Positions 17,096-26,784 of a stretch of DNA of 64,000 nucleotides are shown in pieces. A program made the position numbers and the translations under genes. This stretch comes from Streptomyces zhaozhouensis (GTDB lineage: Bacteria > Actinomycetota > Actinomycetes > Streptomycetales > Streptomycetaceae): NCBI RefSeq assembly GCF_900230195.1, contig NZ_OCNE01000002.1:434001-498000 (forward strand), read 5' to 3'. The notes below the pieces were generated by a model that was not told the DNA's origin, did no database searches, and saw only the letters and a list, made by a program, of their open reading frames with translations. The first letter of the stretch is position 1; each line of letters begins with the position of its first letter.

Positions 17096-17728
17096 ATGAG
17101 CGAGCACGCTTCGTCCGGTTCCTCGACCTCCACGCGGCTCGCGCGCCGCGAGCAGATCCTGCGGGAGGCGTCGAGGCTGTTCGCCGCGCGCGGCTTCCAC
17201 GGCGTCGGCGTCGACGAGATAGGCGCCGCCGTCGGCATCAGCGGCCCGGCGCTCTACCGGCACTTCGCCGGCAAGGACGCCATGCTGACCGAGCTGCTGG
17301 TCGGCATCTCCACCCGGCTGCGGGACGGCGGCCGGCAGCGGGTCGCCGAGGCGGAGGCGGCCGGCGAACCGCCACGCGCCGCCCTGGACGCGCTGGTCGC
17401 CGGGCACATCGACTTCGCCCTCGACGACCGCGACCTGATCACCCTCCACGACCGCGAGCTGGACCGGCTGCGCGAGGACGACCGCCGCCAGGTGCGCCAG
17501 CTCCAGCGGCAGTACCTGGAGCTGTGGGTCGAGGTGGTGCGCGGGGTCTACCCCTCGCTCCCGCCCGCACGCGCCCGCGCCTGCGTCCACGCCGTCTTCG
17601 GGCTGCTCAACGCCACCCGCCGGCTCTCCCGCCCCACCGCGCTGCCCGACCGCGACGAGACGGCCCGGCTGCTGCACCGCATGGCCCTGGGCGCCTTCGC
17701 CGCGGCCGACGCCGAGCAGCCCCGGTGA
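17096..17728 (+). CDS. TetR/AcrR-family regulator of the leucine-catabolism operon
   Basis: A 210-residue regulator with an N-terminal HTH (about 17-63: REQILREASRLFAARGFHGVGVDEIGAAVGIS then GPALYRHFAGK) and a C-terminal ligand domain of the type linked to fatty/acyl-CoA catabolism. It is divergent from the carboxylase operon and shares a 46-bp intergenic region with a palindrome, so autoregulation and repression of the operon is the natural model, with an acyl-CoA probably the inducer. The ATG at 17096 is chosen because the promoter TACAAT box lies immediately upstream. Confidence 0.9.
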   Translation: MSEHASSGSSTSTRLARREQILREASRLFAARGFHGVGVDEIGAAVGISGPALYRHFAGKDAMLTELLVGISTRLRDGGRQRVAEAEAAGEPPRAALDALVAGHIDFALDDRDLITLHDRELDRLREDDRRQVRQLQRQYLELWVEVVRGVYPSLPPARARACVHAVFGLLNATRRLSRPTALPDRDETARLLHRMALGAFAAADAEQPR

Positions 17729-17819
17729 ACGCGCCGGCGCGCGTGCCGGTGAACGCGCGAGGGGGCGCGCCCGCCACCGGGCACGCCCCACCGTCGTCCG
17801 CTCGCCGCGCCCAACGCCT

Positions 17820-19481
17820 TCAGGCCGTCAACTCCTGGGCCAGCGCGTCCCGCAGCCGCGCCGCCCGCTCGGCCACCTCGGCCGGGCCCAGCTCCATCGC
17901 GCGGGCGCACCACGCGCCGCCCTCGGTCAGGTCGCCGCGCCGGGAGGCCAGCAGCGCCAGCCGCAGCGCCGCCCGGCCGTGCCCGGCCTCGGCCGCGCGC
18001 CGCCACCACAGCGCCGCCTCCGGCTCGCTGCCCTCGCGGGCCAGCAGCAGCCCCAGGTTGAACGCGCCGTTGCGGCTGCCGGCCTCCGCCGACTCCCGGT
18101 ACCAGCGCGCCGCGGTGACCACGTCGTCCCTGGCCGCCGCGCACATGCCCAGCCGCACCTGCGCCCGCCGGTGGCCCTGCTCGGCCGCCCGCTCGTACCA
18201 GTGCTCGCACTCCGCCGGCTCGGCGCCCTGCTCCGGGGCACCGTGGATCCGCTCCAGCAGCACCGCCAGCCGGAACGCGCCCTCGACGCTGCCGCCCTCG
18301 GCCGCCTGCCGCAGCCACTTCTGCGCGCGGCCCAGCTCGGTGCCGCCCGCCGTCGACCGCAGCAGCCCGACGGCCAACTGCAACGCCGCCTCCGCGTGCC
18401 CGGCCTCGGCCGCCCTGCGGTACCACCGCCCGGCGGCCTCCTCCTGGCCACGTCCGGCGTAGAGGATGCCCAGGTTGAACGCGGCGTCCACACTGCCCGC
18501 CTCGGCCGCCTTGGAGAACCACGGCTCGGCGCCGTCCGCGTCGCCCCGCTGCAACAGCAGCACGGCCAGCGCGTTGGCCGCCTCGCGATGGCCCGCGTAG
18601 GCCGCCCTGCGGTACCACTGCTCGGCCTGGGCCGTGCGCCCCTGACCCGCGCTCAACAGCGCCAGGTTGAACGCGCCGTTGATGTCCCCCGCCTCGACCG
18701 CCGCCCGGTACCAGCGCTGCGCCTCCTGCCGCTCACCGCGCCGCGCGTACAGCGCGCCGAGGGCGTTGGCCGCCGGGCCCTCGCCCTCGCGCGCGGCCAC
18801 CCGCCACCAGGTCTCGGCGCCGTCCTCGTCGCCCGAGTCGTGCAGCAGAAAGCCCAACGCGCCGGCCGCCCGCGCCTCGCCGGCCTCGGCCGCCTCCAGA
18901 TACCAGCGCCCGGCCTCCGCGCTCTCGCCGCGCCGCTCAAGCAGCGCGCCCAGCCGCAGCGCGGCCCGCCGGTGCCCGCGCGCCGCCGCCTGCCGGAACC
19001 ACGGCTCGCCGGCCGCCTCCTCGCGCTCGGCCAGCACACAGCCGTGCCGGTAGGCGCCCTCCCGGTGACCGGCCTCGGCCGCCGCCAGGAACCAGCGCGC
19101 CGCCTCGGCGTTACCCCGGTGGTCCAGCAGGTCGCCCAGCGCGTAGGCGCCCGAGGCGTGCCCGGACTCCGCCGCCTGGCGCAGCCAGAACTCGGCCGTC
19201 ACCTCGTCACCGCGCTCGCGGCAGTACCGCCCCAGCGCGTGCGCGGCCGGCGCCGAACCCGCCACCGCCGCGATCCGCCACCACTCGGCCGCCTCGTGGG
19301 CGCGCCCCGACTGGTGCAGCAGGACCCCCAGGTTGTTGGCGGCCGACCGCTCCCCGTCCACCGCCGCCTCCCGCAACGGCGTCTCGGCCCCGTCCAGGTC
19401 GCCGAGACGCAGCAGCCGCGCGCCCTCCTGAGCGGCGGCTCGACTGCTCTCGAACCCGGCCTTGTCCCCCATAAGGTCCAT
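17820..19481 (-). CDS. Sel1/TPR-repeat protein
   Basis: A 553-residue protein built almost wholly of about 14 helical repeats of roughly 36 residues. Their consensus resembles AAxxLGxLLxxRGxxxxAxxWYRRAAEAGH, typical of Sel1-like repeats. No enzyme domain, signal peptide or membrane segment is visible. Such solenoids scaffold protein-protein interactions; the partner is unknown. Start choice is between ATG 19481 (MDLM) and ATG 19472 (MGDK). It is convergent with the TetR gene and has a 396-bp gap upstream of it. Confidence 0.85.
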   Translation of the reverse strand: MDLMGDKAGFESSRAAAQEGARLLRLGDLDGAETPLREAAVDGERSAANNLGVLLHQSGRAHEAAEWWRIAAVAGSAPAAHALGRYCRERGDEVTAEFWLRQAAESGHASGAYALGDLLDHRGNAEAARWFLAAAEAGHREGAYRHGCVLAEREEAAGEPWFRQAAARGHRRAALRLGALLERRGESAEAGRWYLEAAEAGEARAAGALGFLLHDSGDEDGAETWWRVAAREGEGPAANALGALYARRGERQEAQRWYRAAVEAGDINGAFNLALLSAGQGRTAQAEQWYRRAAYAGHREAANALAVLLLQRGDADGAEPWFSKAAEAGSVDAAFNLGILYAGRGQEEAAGRWYRRAAEAGHAEAALQLAVGLLRSTAGGTELGRAQKWLRQAAEGGSVEGAFRLAVLLERIHGAPEQGAEPAECEHWYERAAEQGHRRAQVRLGMCAAARDDVVTAARWYRESAEAGSRNGAFNLGLLLAREGSEPEAALWWRRAAEAGHGRAALRLALLASRRGDLTEGGAWCARAMELGPAEVAERAARLRDALAQELTA

Positions 19482-19800
19482 AGTCGCACCACCCGAAACC
19501 TGCGTACACCTGGTATACCGCGCCCCGTGAAGTCACTTCGACGTTTTGTCGACTTCCCGATATGGATACACCCAAACACCGTCGCCGGTGGGGAGTTATC
19601 GAGATTCGTCACGCAGTATGGCCCCTGCCACCGACAACTCCGGCCAGCACTACACCTGTACGAACGCCGAACAACGCCCCGGGGTTGACGTTCCCCCCGC
19701 CCGCGGGTCCCACCCCTCCCGTCCGCACCTCGGAACACGGCCGTCACGAGGCATCCGGGATGCACGGTCCTGGACACCGCGGAAGAAGGCCGGAAAACGC
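19482..19800. other. Intergenic region with a small hairpin
   Basis: No gene is supported. GAAGTC...GACTTC (about 19528-19556), with an inner TCGAC/GTCGA pair, forms an imperfect palindrome about 50 bp upstream of the Sel1-repeat gene. The region 19520-19660 is AT-richer than its surroundings, as expected for a promoter. Confidence 0.4.
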
Positions 19801-19835
19801 CGGGGCCCGGCGCCGTCACACGGCACCGGGCCCCG
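19801..19835 (-). terminator. Strong hairpin terminator after the UPF0182 gene
   Basis: CGGGGCCCGGCGCCGT and ACGGCACCGGGCCCCG pair almost perfectly around a CAC loop, 42 bp beyond the stop of the UPF0182 gene. A second short hairpin, CGGGAGAACTCCCG, lies between them. There is no T-tract, which is usual in Streptomyces. Confidence 0.65.
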
Positions 19836-19877
19836 CGGGAGAACTCCCGGAGGACGTGTTCAACGTCCCCTGCTGGG

Positions 19878-22853
19878 CTAGGAGTTGGCGTCGGGAGACG
19901 GCTCCTCTTCGGGCGGCGTCTCCTCCTCCTCGTTGCGCGCCGGGTCCTGGTCGCTCATCTGCGCCAGGGCCTCCTCCAGTCGCGCCTGGGCCTCGCCGAA
20001 GGCCTCCCAGTCGCCGTCCTGAAGCGCCTGCTCGCTGTCCTCCCAGGCCTGCTGGGCCTCCTCGATGGACTCCTGAACGGTCGCCTCGCCGTCCGGCGGC
20101 TGCTCCTCCTCACCCTCATCGGGGGGTGGTGTCTCCTCCGGGTCCTCACCGGATTCGGTGACCCCGAAGACGACGTCCAACGCCTCCTCAAGAGTGTCCT
20201 CGAAGGCCGTGCGTTCGCCGTAGGTCACCAGCACCCGCCGCAGCAGCGGGTAGTTGGTGCCGGCACCGCGCACGTAGACCGGCTCGACGTAGAGCAGACC
20301 ACCCTCCAGTGGCACGGTCAGCAGGTTGCCGTACTCCACCTCGGAGTCACCTCTGGAGAGCAGGTTGATGCTCTCGGCGATCTCCGGATCGGAGTTGAAC
20401 CGGCTCTGCACCTGCTGTGGACCCCAGACCGTCGTGTTGGACGGCAGGGTCAGGATTCTCATCTTGCCGTAGTCGTCGCTTCTCGCGTCCGCCTCGACCG
20501 CCATGTACGCCGCGAGCGTGTCGCGGTTGAGTGGCGTGAACGTGGTCGTCAGCGAGAAGACCTGCTCGTCCTGGTCCGGCATCTTCATGCTCAGGTAGTA
20601 CGGCGGCACCGTCTGGCCCTGGTGCGTCGGGTCGTCGGGGACGGCCCACCGCTCGGAACCGGAGTAGAACTGGCCCGCGTTGTCCACGTGGTAGCGCTGG
20701 AGCAGCTCACGCTGGACCTTGAAGAGGTCCTGCGGGTACCGCAGGTGGTCCATCAGCTCGTCGCTGATCTCCTCCCGGTCCTGCACGGTGCCGGGGAACG
20801 CGCTGCGCCAGGTCTTCAGGACCGGGTCCTCGGTGTCCCACTCGTACATCTCCACCGCGCCCGAGTAGGCGTCGACGGTGGCCTTCACCGAGTTCCTGAT
20901 GTAGTTGACGTTGTTCTCCTGGGCGATGACCTCGCCCTGGTTCTCCGTCAACGACGTCTCGGTGACGTCCCCGAGCGTGGTGCGCGAGGAGTACGGGTAG
21001 CCGTTGGTCGTGGTGTAGGCGTCCACGATCCACTGGATGCGGCCGTCCACCACCGCCGGGTACGGGTCGCCGTCGATGGTCAGCCAGGGCGCCACCGCCT
21101 CGACCCGCTCCTTGGGCGTCCGGTTGTAGAGGATCCGCGAGCCCTCGCCGATGGCCCCCGAGTAGAGGATCTGCGGCTCGCCCATCGTCAGGGCGTAGGC
21201 GGCGCGGTTGAAGTAGTTGTCCAGGTTGACGCCGGCGTCGCCCGAGTAGCTGTACTCGACCTCGCCGTCCTCGCCCGCGTAGTCGATCTCCTGCTGCGGG
21301 CCGCCCACGATCGAGTACTGGGTGGTGTACTCGCCGAAGTAGACGCGCGGCTCGTAGTCGCCGAGGTCGCCCTCGGGCGGCAGGTCGCGCTCCAGGAAGT
21401 CCGGCTGGCCGTTGGAGAGGATGTCGGTGCCGCTCGCGGCCACCATGCCGAAGCCGTGGGTGTACCGGAAGTGGTCGTTGATCCAGTTCCGCTCGGGAGC
21501 GTTGTTGACGTTCATCTCCCGCAGGCCCACCACGGTGTCCTGCTCCGAGTCGTCGATCGAGTAGCGGTCGACGTCCAGCGTGGGCGAGAACTGGTAGTAG
21601 CCCCGGACCTGCTGGATCTGCTGGAACGCGGGCGAGACGACGCTCGGGTCGAGCAGGCGGATGCTGGCGGTGTCGGAGACCGAGTTCCGCAGCTCCTCCG
21701 CCTCCGCCTCGCTACTGCCCGAGTAGTCCTCGACTTGTGCGTCCGCGATGTCGTACGCCTGGGTCGTCGACTCCATGTGCTTCTGGATGTACGGAGTCTC
21801 CTTGGCCTGCTCGTTCGGCTTGACCTGGAACTGCTGGACGAGCGCCGGGTAGACGCCGCCGATCAGGACCGCCGAGAGGACCATCAGGCCGAGACCGATG
21901 ACCGGCAGCTGCCAGCCGCGGCGCCACAGGGTGGCGAAGAAGAGCACCGCGCAGATCGCCGCGATGATCGCCAGGATCGTCTTCGCCGGCAGATACGCGT
22001 TGGCGTCGACGTACCGCAGACCGGTCCAGCCCTCGTTGTCCCGGAAGTCACCGCTCTTCAACGCCAGCCCGTACCGGTCGAACCAGTACGCGACCGCCTT
22101 CAGCGCCACGAAGAGGCCGACCAGCACCGACAGGTGGCCGGTCGCCGACTGGGTGATCCGGCTGCCGGGGGTGGTCAGCCGGATGCCGCCGTAGAGGTAG
22201 TGGGTGAGCGCGGCGGCCAGCGCCGAGAGCACCACGACCGCGAAGCCGAAGCCCAGCAGGAAGCGGTAGAAGGGGTAGTCGAACGCGAAGAACGACACGT
22301 CCTTGTTGAACTGCGGGTCGGTGACCCCGAACGACTCGCCGTTGATCCACTGAAGCCAGGTGCGCCACTGGCTGGAGGCGGAGCCGCCCGCGATCAGGCC
22401 GATGACCACCGCGACCGCCAGCACCACCCACTTCTTGAAGGGGGCGATGCTCATCCGGTAGCGGTCCAGGTTCTGCTGCTCCATGGACATCGCGCTCAGC
22501 GGCGGCCTGAGCCGGTGCGCCAGCCAGATGTTGAAGCCGACCGCGACGGCCATCAGCACGCCGAAGACGGTGAACATCACGGCCCGGGTGAACATCTGGG
22601 TGCGGTACACGCTCGTGTAGTCCACCGAGCGGTACCACAGCCAGTCCGTCCAGAACCCCGCGAACATGGCGAACAGGATCGCCAACGCGGCCAGGATCGC
22701 CGCCGTGATCAGCAGCGACCTGGCCCCTCGGGACGGGCGGCCGACGCTGAACCTGGGCCCTCCCGGGCCTCTTGGTCCTCTGGGTCCGTTCGGACCGTTG
22801 GGGCGGCCCGAGCCCGAGCCCCGGTCCGGCATCTGGAAAGCCAAGGTGCGCAC
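19878..22853 (-). CDS. UPF0182-family large membrane protein
   Basis: A 991-residue protein. A proline/glycine-rich N-terminus is followed by about seven hydrophobic segments in the first third (for example residues 46-68, then around 90-110, 155-175, 200-225, 250-275, 300-345). A large extracytoplasmic domain of about 550 residues and an acidic Glu/Pro-rich tail follow. The [14 protein letters not shown] motif after the first membrane segment marks the UPF0182 family (Rv3193c in M. tuberculosis). Its function is unknown. The start may be GTG 22853 or ATG 22832 (MPDRGSGS); family comparison favours either. It is divergent from a PPA1309-family gene, as in other Actinobacteria. Confidence 0.92.
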   Translation of the reverse strand: MRTLAFQMPDRGSGSGRPNGPNGPRGPRGPGGPRFSVGRPSRGARSLLITAAILAALAILFAMFAGFWTDWLWYRSVDYTSVYRTQMFTRAVMFTVFGVLMAVAVGFNIWLAHRLRPPLSAMSMEQQNLDRYRMSIAPFKKWVVLAVAVVIGLIAGGSASSQWRTWLQWINGESFGVTDPQFNKDVSFFAFDYPFYRFLLGFGFAVVVLSALAAALTHYLYGGIRLTTPGSRITQSATGHLSVLVGLFVALKAVAYWFDRYGLALKSGDFRDNEGWTGLRYVDANAYLPAKTILAIIAAICAVLFFATLWRRGWQLPVIGLGLMVLSAVLIGGVYPALVQQFQVKPNEQAKETPYIQKHMESTTQAYDIADAQVEDYSGSSEAEAEELRNSVSDTASIRLLDPSVVSPAFQQIQQVRGYYQFSPTLDVDRYSIDDSEQDTVVGLREMNVNNAPERNWINDHFRYTHGFGMVAASGTDILSNGQPDFLERDLPPEGDLGDYEPRVYFGEYTTQYSIVGGPQQEIDYAGEDGEVEYSYSGDAGVNLDNYFNRAAYALTMGEPQILYSGAIGEGSRILYNRTPKERVEAVAPWLTIDGDPYPAVVDGRIQWIVDAYTTTNGYPYSSRTTLGDVTETSLTENQGEVIAQENNVNYIRNSVKATVDAYSGAVEMYEWDTEDPVLKTWRSAFPGTVQDREEISDELMDHLRYPQDLFKVQRELLQRYHVDNAGQFYSGSERWAVPDDPTHQGQTVPPYYLSMKMPDQDEQVFSLTTTFTPLNRDTLAAYMAVEADARSDDYGKMRILTLPSNTTVWGPQQVQSRFNSDPEIAESINLLSRGDSEVEYGNLLTVPLEGGLLYVEPVYVRGAGTNYPLLRRVLVTYGERTAFEDTLEEALDVVFGVTESGEDPEETPPPDEGEEEQPPDGEATVQESIEEAQQAWEDSEQALQDGDWEAFGEAQARLEEALAQMSDQDPARNEEEETPPEEEPSPDANS

Positions 22854-22962
22854 CTCAAAGATTCGCGGGATCTGAAGCCGGGCCAGTCCACAGAACGGCC
22901 CACTGAACTAACTTACTCAACCTTTACTCGGTTCCCGTTTTCGGGGGGTGAGACGGCACGAT

Positions 22963-23532
22963 ATGCCCATGGACAACAATCGCCCCGACGCACCCGCCGC
23001 GACCCCGCCGGCGGCCGACCCGCTCACCAGGACCGTCCTGGAAATCGACTCCTACGCCGCCGGACTCGGCTGGGACCGCCCCGCCCAACTCTTCGCGCTG
23101 GTGGACACCGTGCGGCTGCGCGCCGAGGAGCCCGATCTCGCCGAGCGGCTCGACCTGGGCGACGCGGCCGACGGGGGCCTGACCCCCGTGGAGCAGGACG
23201 AACTGCCGCCCGACGTGCCACTGGACGAGTTTCTCGCGACCATCGCCTGGCCCGACGCGGTCGCCGGCTGCGCGATGACCGTGGAGCGCCTGATGCTGCC
23301 GCCCTCCGCCGAGGAGGCCGCACCCGACGACCTCGACGAGCGGGGCCTTGAGCGCTGGGTCGCCGAGCACCCGGAACGCCACGAGGTCCGGCTGACCGTC
23401 GCCGTACTGCGCGACGGACGCCGGGAGTCGGCGGTGCGGCTGCGGGAGAAGGACAGCGAGACGGAGGTGCTCACCGGCCCCGACCTGGTGCCGGGGCTCG
23501 CCGAGGCACTGGCCGTCACCTTCTCCGACTGA
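22963..23532 (+). CDS. PPA1309-family protein
   Basis: About 189 residues, acidic and soluble, with DRPAQLFALVDTVRL near residue 43 and CAMTVERLMLPP in the middle. It matches the Actinobacteria-specific PPA1309 family, which is of unknown function and is normally encoded next to the UPF0182 and YlbL-type genes, as here. ATG 22963 is preferred because GGGGGTGAG lies 10 bases upstream; GTG 22948 is the alternative. It is convergent with the PDZ/Lon-like protease gene. Confidence 0.85.
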   Translation: MPMDNNRPDAPAATPPAADPLTRTVLEIDSYAAGLGWDRPAQLFALVDTVRLRAEEPDLAERLDLGDAADGGLTPVEQDELPPDVPLDEFLATIAWPDAVAGCAMTVERLMLPPSAEEAAPDDLDERGLERWVAEHPERHEVRLTVAVLRDGRRESAVRLREKDSETEVLTGPDLVPGLAEALAVTFSD

Positions 23533-23615
23533 GCCGCCTCCCCGACCCGGCCTCCGGCCGCACGGCGCGCGGCGCGTCGGCGGGCGACGCCGACCCGGCG
23601 ACGGGGAGCGGGCCG

Positions 23616-24710
23616 CTATCCGGCGGTCTCGCACTCCGTGAGCCGGTCGGTGTCGCCCCCGCGTATCGACTCCAGCGCCGCCAGGGCGTCGTCGAGGGTG
23701 TCGACCTCCACCAGCGTCAGCCCGTCCGGCACGTGCTCGGCGGCGGTGGCGCAGTTCTCACTGGGGGTCAGGAAGTACTCGGCGCCCGCCTCCCGGGCCG
23801 CGATGATCTTCATCGAGATCCCGCCGATCGGGCCGACCACGCCCTGGTCGTCGATGGTGCCGGTGCCGGCCACGAACTCGCCGCCCGTCAGGTCCTCCTC
23901 GGTGAGCCGGTCCATCAGACCCAGCGCGAACATCAGCCCCGCGCTCGGGCCGCCCACGTCGGCCAGCTTGATGTCCACCTCGAACGGCAGCGAGAAGGCC
24001 AGGCCCGCCTGGATCCCGACGATCGCCCGCTGGTCGTCGGGGGCCTCCGCCGTGGTGACCGTGACCTCGCTGGTCTCCTCGGGCAGCTCGCCCCCGCCGT
24101 TCATCGCCTCCTGGGCCTGCTCGGCCGGCACGACGCTGAACACCACGTCCTCGCCCGGCTCGTGCTCGGTCACCAGCTCGGCGACCTGCCCCGGCTCCGT
24201 GACCTCGGTACCGTCGACCGCGATGATGGCGTCCCCCGCGTGCAGCGCGTCCTGCGCCGGGCTGTCCTCGACGACGGCCGCCACCACCGTCTGCTCGGGG
24301 ACCTCGTACCCCAGCGCGCGCAGCGCCACGACCTTGGCGCTCTCCTGCGACTGGGTGAACTCCTCCGCGTTCCGCTCCTCGACCTGGTCGGCCGAGACGT
24401 TCTCCGGATAGAGCGTCTCGTGCGGCACCACGGCCCGGTCGTCCGCGAGCCAGCCGTGCACCGCCTCCAGCAGGTTCATCCGGTAGTTGATCCCGGTGAC
24501 CCTGACCGTCGTCATGTTCAGATGGCCGCTGGACTCGTAGGTCTCCTCGCCGTCCACGCTGAGCACCGGCTCGCCGTCGTGGTCGCCGAGCGTGTTCACC
24601 GTGGGGCCGGGGGACATCTCCGCGTAGGGCACCTGGATCAACACCCCGGCGCAGAGCATCCCGATCAGCAACAGGACCGATGTCAGCAGAGTCGCGGTGC
24701 GGCGTGGCAT
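23616..24710 (-). CDS. YlbL-type PDZ and Lon-like (S16) serine protease
   Basis: A 364-residue protein with an N-terminal membrane anchor (residues 7-27), a PDZ domain (about 165-225, DSPAQDALHAGDAIIAVDG) and a C-terminal S16 protease domain. Both catalytic residues of the Ser-Lys dyad are visible: Ser in DVGGPSAGLMF and Lys in GPIGGISMKIIAAREAG. It is expected to act on the extracytoplasmic face on membrane-linked substrates. The ATG at 24710 gives a complete anchor. It is the orthologue type of Rv3194c and sits next to UPF0182/PPA1309, supporting one conserved module. Confidence 0.93.
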   Translation of the reverse strand: MPRRTATLLTSVLLLIGMLCAGVLIQVPYAEMSPGPTVNTLGDHDGEPVLSVDGEETYESSGHLNMTTVRVTGINYRMNLLEAVHGWLADDRAVVPHETLYPENVSADQVEERNAEEFTQSQESAKVVALRALGYEVPEQTVVAAVVEDSPAQDALHAGDAIIAVDGTEVTEPGQVAELVTEHEPGEDVVFSVVPAEQAQEAMNGGGELPEETSEVTVTTAEAPDDQRAIVGIQAGLAFSLPFEVDIKLADVGGPSAGLMFALGLMDRLTEEDLTGGEFVAGTGTIDDQGVVGPIGGISMKIIAAREAGAEYFLTPSENCATAAEHVPDGLTLVEVDTLDDALAALESIRGGDTDRLTECETAG

Positions 24711-24735
24711 GGCTTGACAGTACGTGACGGCACTG

Positions 24736-24909
24736 TCAGCCGTCGGCCGGGGCCCGTTCCATCGCGGCGCGGAAGGCCTCGTAGCCCCGCACCCCGACGC
24801 TGTCCCTGACGTTGCGCCCCGCGTTGCCACGTCGGGTGGCCCACGCGCTCCATATGCCCGCGACCACCCCTCCGGCGACCGGGATCAACAACCAGACGAG
24901 AACCGCCAT
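24736..24909 (-). CDS. Small membrane-anchored protein (57 residues)
   Basis: An ATG at 24909 preceded by GGGAGGTAGGAG (a strong ribosome-binding site) opens a 57-codon frame to a TGA at 24736. The product starts MAVLVWLLIPVAGGVVAGIW, a single hydrophobic helix, and then a charged tail with RGNAGRNVRDSVGVRGYEAF. It lies between the PDZ protease gene (25-bp gap downstream) and moaE on the same strand. It looks like the small conserved protein seen at this locus in other streptomycetes; its function is unknown. Confidence 0.78.
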   Translation of the reverse strand: MAVLVWLLIPVAGGVVAGIWSAWATRRGNAGRNVRDSVGVRGYEAFRAAMERAPADG

Positions 24910-24972
24910 CTCCTACCTCCCACCTGCGCCGACCACTGCGTCGTCACTCCAACGCTCGGCCGCCTCCCCGAG

Positions 24973-25446
24973 TTACGCAACCGGAGCCGAGCCCGCCGGG
25001 CGGCGCTCGCCGGCCCCCACCCACTCCTCGCCGCCGTCGGCGAACCGCTGGTGCTTCCAGATCGGCACCCGGCGTTTGAGGTCGTCGATCAACCGCCGCG
25101 AGGCGGCGTACGCCTCACCCCTGTGCGCCGCCGACACGGCCACCACGACCGCCAGGTCCCCCACGGCCAGCGCGCCGACCCGGTGCGTCGCGGCCACCGC
25201 GCAGCCGGGGTACTCGGCCACCACGTCCTCCGCGACCCGCCGCAGCTCGGCCTCCGCCGTCGGATGCGCCGAGTACTCCAGAGCGGTGACGGCGGCGCCC
25301 TCCGGATGCCCGTCGTGGTCCCGCACGGTGCCGACGAAGAGCACGGTGCCGCCGGCGGCTTCGTCGGCGACGGCCCGCTGGACCTCGTCGACCGAGAGCG
25401 GGGTGCCGCGCAGCGCCAGCAGCCGGACCGGGTCTTCGGTGCTCAT
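24973..25446 (-). CDS. moaE: Molybdopterin synthase catalytic subunit
   Basis: A 157-residue MoaE, which with thiocarboxylated MoaD converts precursor Z to molybdopterin. The markers VGTVRDHDGH, LEYSAHPTAE, THRVGALAVGD, SAAHRGEAYAA, and PIWKHQRFADG with the active-site lysine near the C-terminus are present. No MoaD gene is adjacent, so the partner subunit is encoded elsewhere. Molybdate-related genes also occur at 56.9-59 kb in this window. Confidence 0.95.
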   Translation of the reverse strand: MSTEDPVRLLALRGTPLSVDEVQRAVADEAAGGTVLFVGTVRDHDGHPEGAAVTALEYSAHPTAEAELRRVAEDVVAEYPGCAVAATHRVGALAVGDLAVVVAVSAAHRGEAYAASRRLIDDLKRRVPIWKHQRFADGGEEWVGAGERRPAGSAPVA

Positions 25447-25474
25447 GCCCCCATGATCCCCCATGGCCGCGCGG

Positions 25475-26638
25475 TCACCTGCGCCGGGCCCGCCGCGCGC
25501 GGCGCACCAGCGCCGCGGTGCCGACCAGGGCGACGGTGGCGCCGGCGGCGCCCAGCGTGGTCGCCGCGTCCTTGCGCCCCAGCCTCCGCCCCACGACGGT
25601 GTGTCGCCCCGACACCTCGGCCAGCAGTTCGGCAAGCACCTCCTCGTTGCTCCACGTCGGCCGCCAGCCCGCCTCGTAGAGCCGGCTGCCGCTGACCACC
25701 CACGGGTGCATGGTGTAGGCCAGGTCACCGGCCGGGGAGGGGGTCAGGCCCAGCCGGTGGAGGCGGGTCGCGGCGCCGAGCGCGACGGAGGACGGCAGCT
25801 CCATCCGGCGGATGCCGGACAGCTCCTCGACCTCCTCCTGCTCCAGCCAGCCGTCGCAGCCGACCGCCAGCTCCCCGTCGACCTTCTCCAACGCCGCCAG
25901 CTCCAACGCGCTGACCAGGTCGTCCACATGACAGAACTGCCACCGCGGGCGGGAGCCGGCCACCACGAGCAGCCGGGGCGACTCGAAGTAGCGGGTGAGC
26001 GCGGTGTCCGTGCCGCCGACGAGCACGGCGGGGCGCAGCACCGTGACGTTGAGCCCCGGGTGTGCGCGGGGCGCGCGCTGGGCGAGCCGTTCGATCTCCA
26101 GCAGGTCGCCGACGCAGGTGGCGTCCTCGGTGGCGCGCAGCTCGGCGTCCTCGGCGAGCGGCACGTCGTTGTCGGGCAGGGCGCCGTAGACCATCGCCGA
26201 GGTGCAGAGCACGACCCTGCGGACCCCGGCGGCCGCGGCGGCGGTGAGCACGGTCTGGGTGCCGCGCACGTTGAACGCGGTGCGGGCGACGGGGTCGGCC
26301 TCCACGTCCAGGTCCAGCGCCAGGTGCACCAGGACGTCGACGGGGCCGGGCGCCGGCTCGTCCTGGCCCGGGTCCTCGGCCTCGGCGTCCCTGGTGGCGC
26401 CCGAGGTGCGCAGCAGGTCGGCGATGGCCGGGTCGCGCACGTCCAGCGTGTGCCACTCGGCGCCCCTGGCCTCGCCGAGCCGTTCGTCCAGCGCGAGCAC
26501 GCGGCGGACCTCCGGGGCGTCGAGCAACCGCTCGGTGAGACGGGCGCCGAGCCCTCTCGCCGCGCCGGTCACCGCGACGGTCAGGGGGGCGGTTGACCCG
26601 TTTCGCGGTGCGCGAACGGCTGGTTCCGGGGAACTCAC
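25475..26638 (-). CDS. NAD-dependent epimerase/SDR-type protein with C-terminal membrane tail
   Basis: A 387-residue extended-SDR protein. The nucleotide loop TGAARGLGARL lies near residue 25 and the atypical active site TSAMVYG in mid-protein replaces the usual YxxxK region. CHVDDLVSALELA follows. The last 40 residues are a hydrophobic segment (TTLGAAGATVALVGTAALV) then RRARRARRR, suggesting a C-terminal membrane anchor. Substrate is unknown. GTG 26638 is chosen because GGAGAGGCCTC precedes it. It is divergent from the DUF2342 gene and its start is 28 bp from moaE's on the downstream side. Confidence 0.85.
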   Translation of the reverse strand: MSSPEPAVRAPRNGSTAPLTVAVTGAARGLGARLTERLLDAPEVRRVLALDERLGEARGAEWHTLDVRDPAIADLLRTSGATRDAEAEDPGQDEPAPGPVDVLVHLALDLDVEADPVARTAFNVRGTQTVLTAAAAAGVRRVVLCTSAMVYGALPDNDVPLAEDAELRATEDATCVGDLLEIERLAQRAPRAHPGLNVTVLRPAVLVGGTDTALTRYFESPRLLVVAGSRPRWQFCHVDDLVSALELAALEKVDGELAVGCDGWLEQEEVEELSGIRRMELPSSVALGAATRLHRLGLTPSPAGDLAYTMHPWVVSGSRLYEAGWRPTWSNEEVLAELLAEVSGRHTVVGRRLGRKDAATTLGAAGATVALVGTAALVRRARRARRR

Positions 26639-26784
26639 GAGGCCTCTCCAGCGGTTGTTCCAGTACGACGTGCGCACGCCCATCCTGCCTGAGAGGTGTC
26701 TAGGCTGGGGGCACGGACCAGCGAATGCCGGGCGCGTCCGCTTCCGTTTCCGACGACGTCCGATGACAAGAGCCGAGGATTCCC

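Noticed and set aside
20622..23351. Plus-strand frame of about 900 codons opposite UPF0182
   Set aside because: Composition is typical of antisense reading (Val/Arg/Asp/His-rich) and it spans two genes on the real coding strands.
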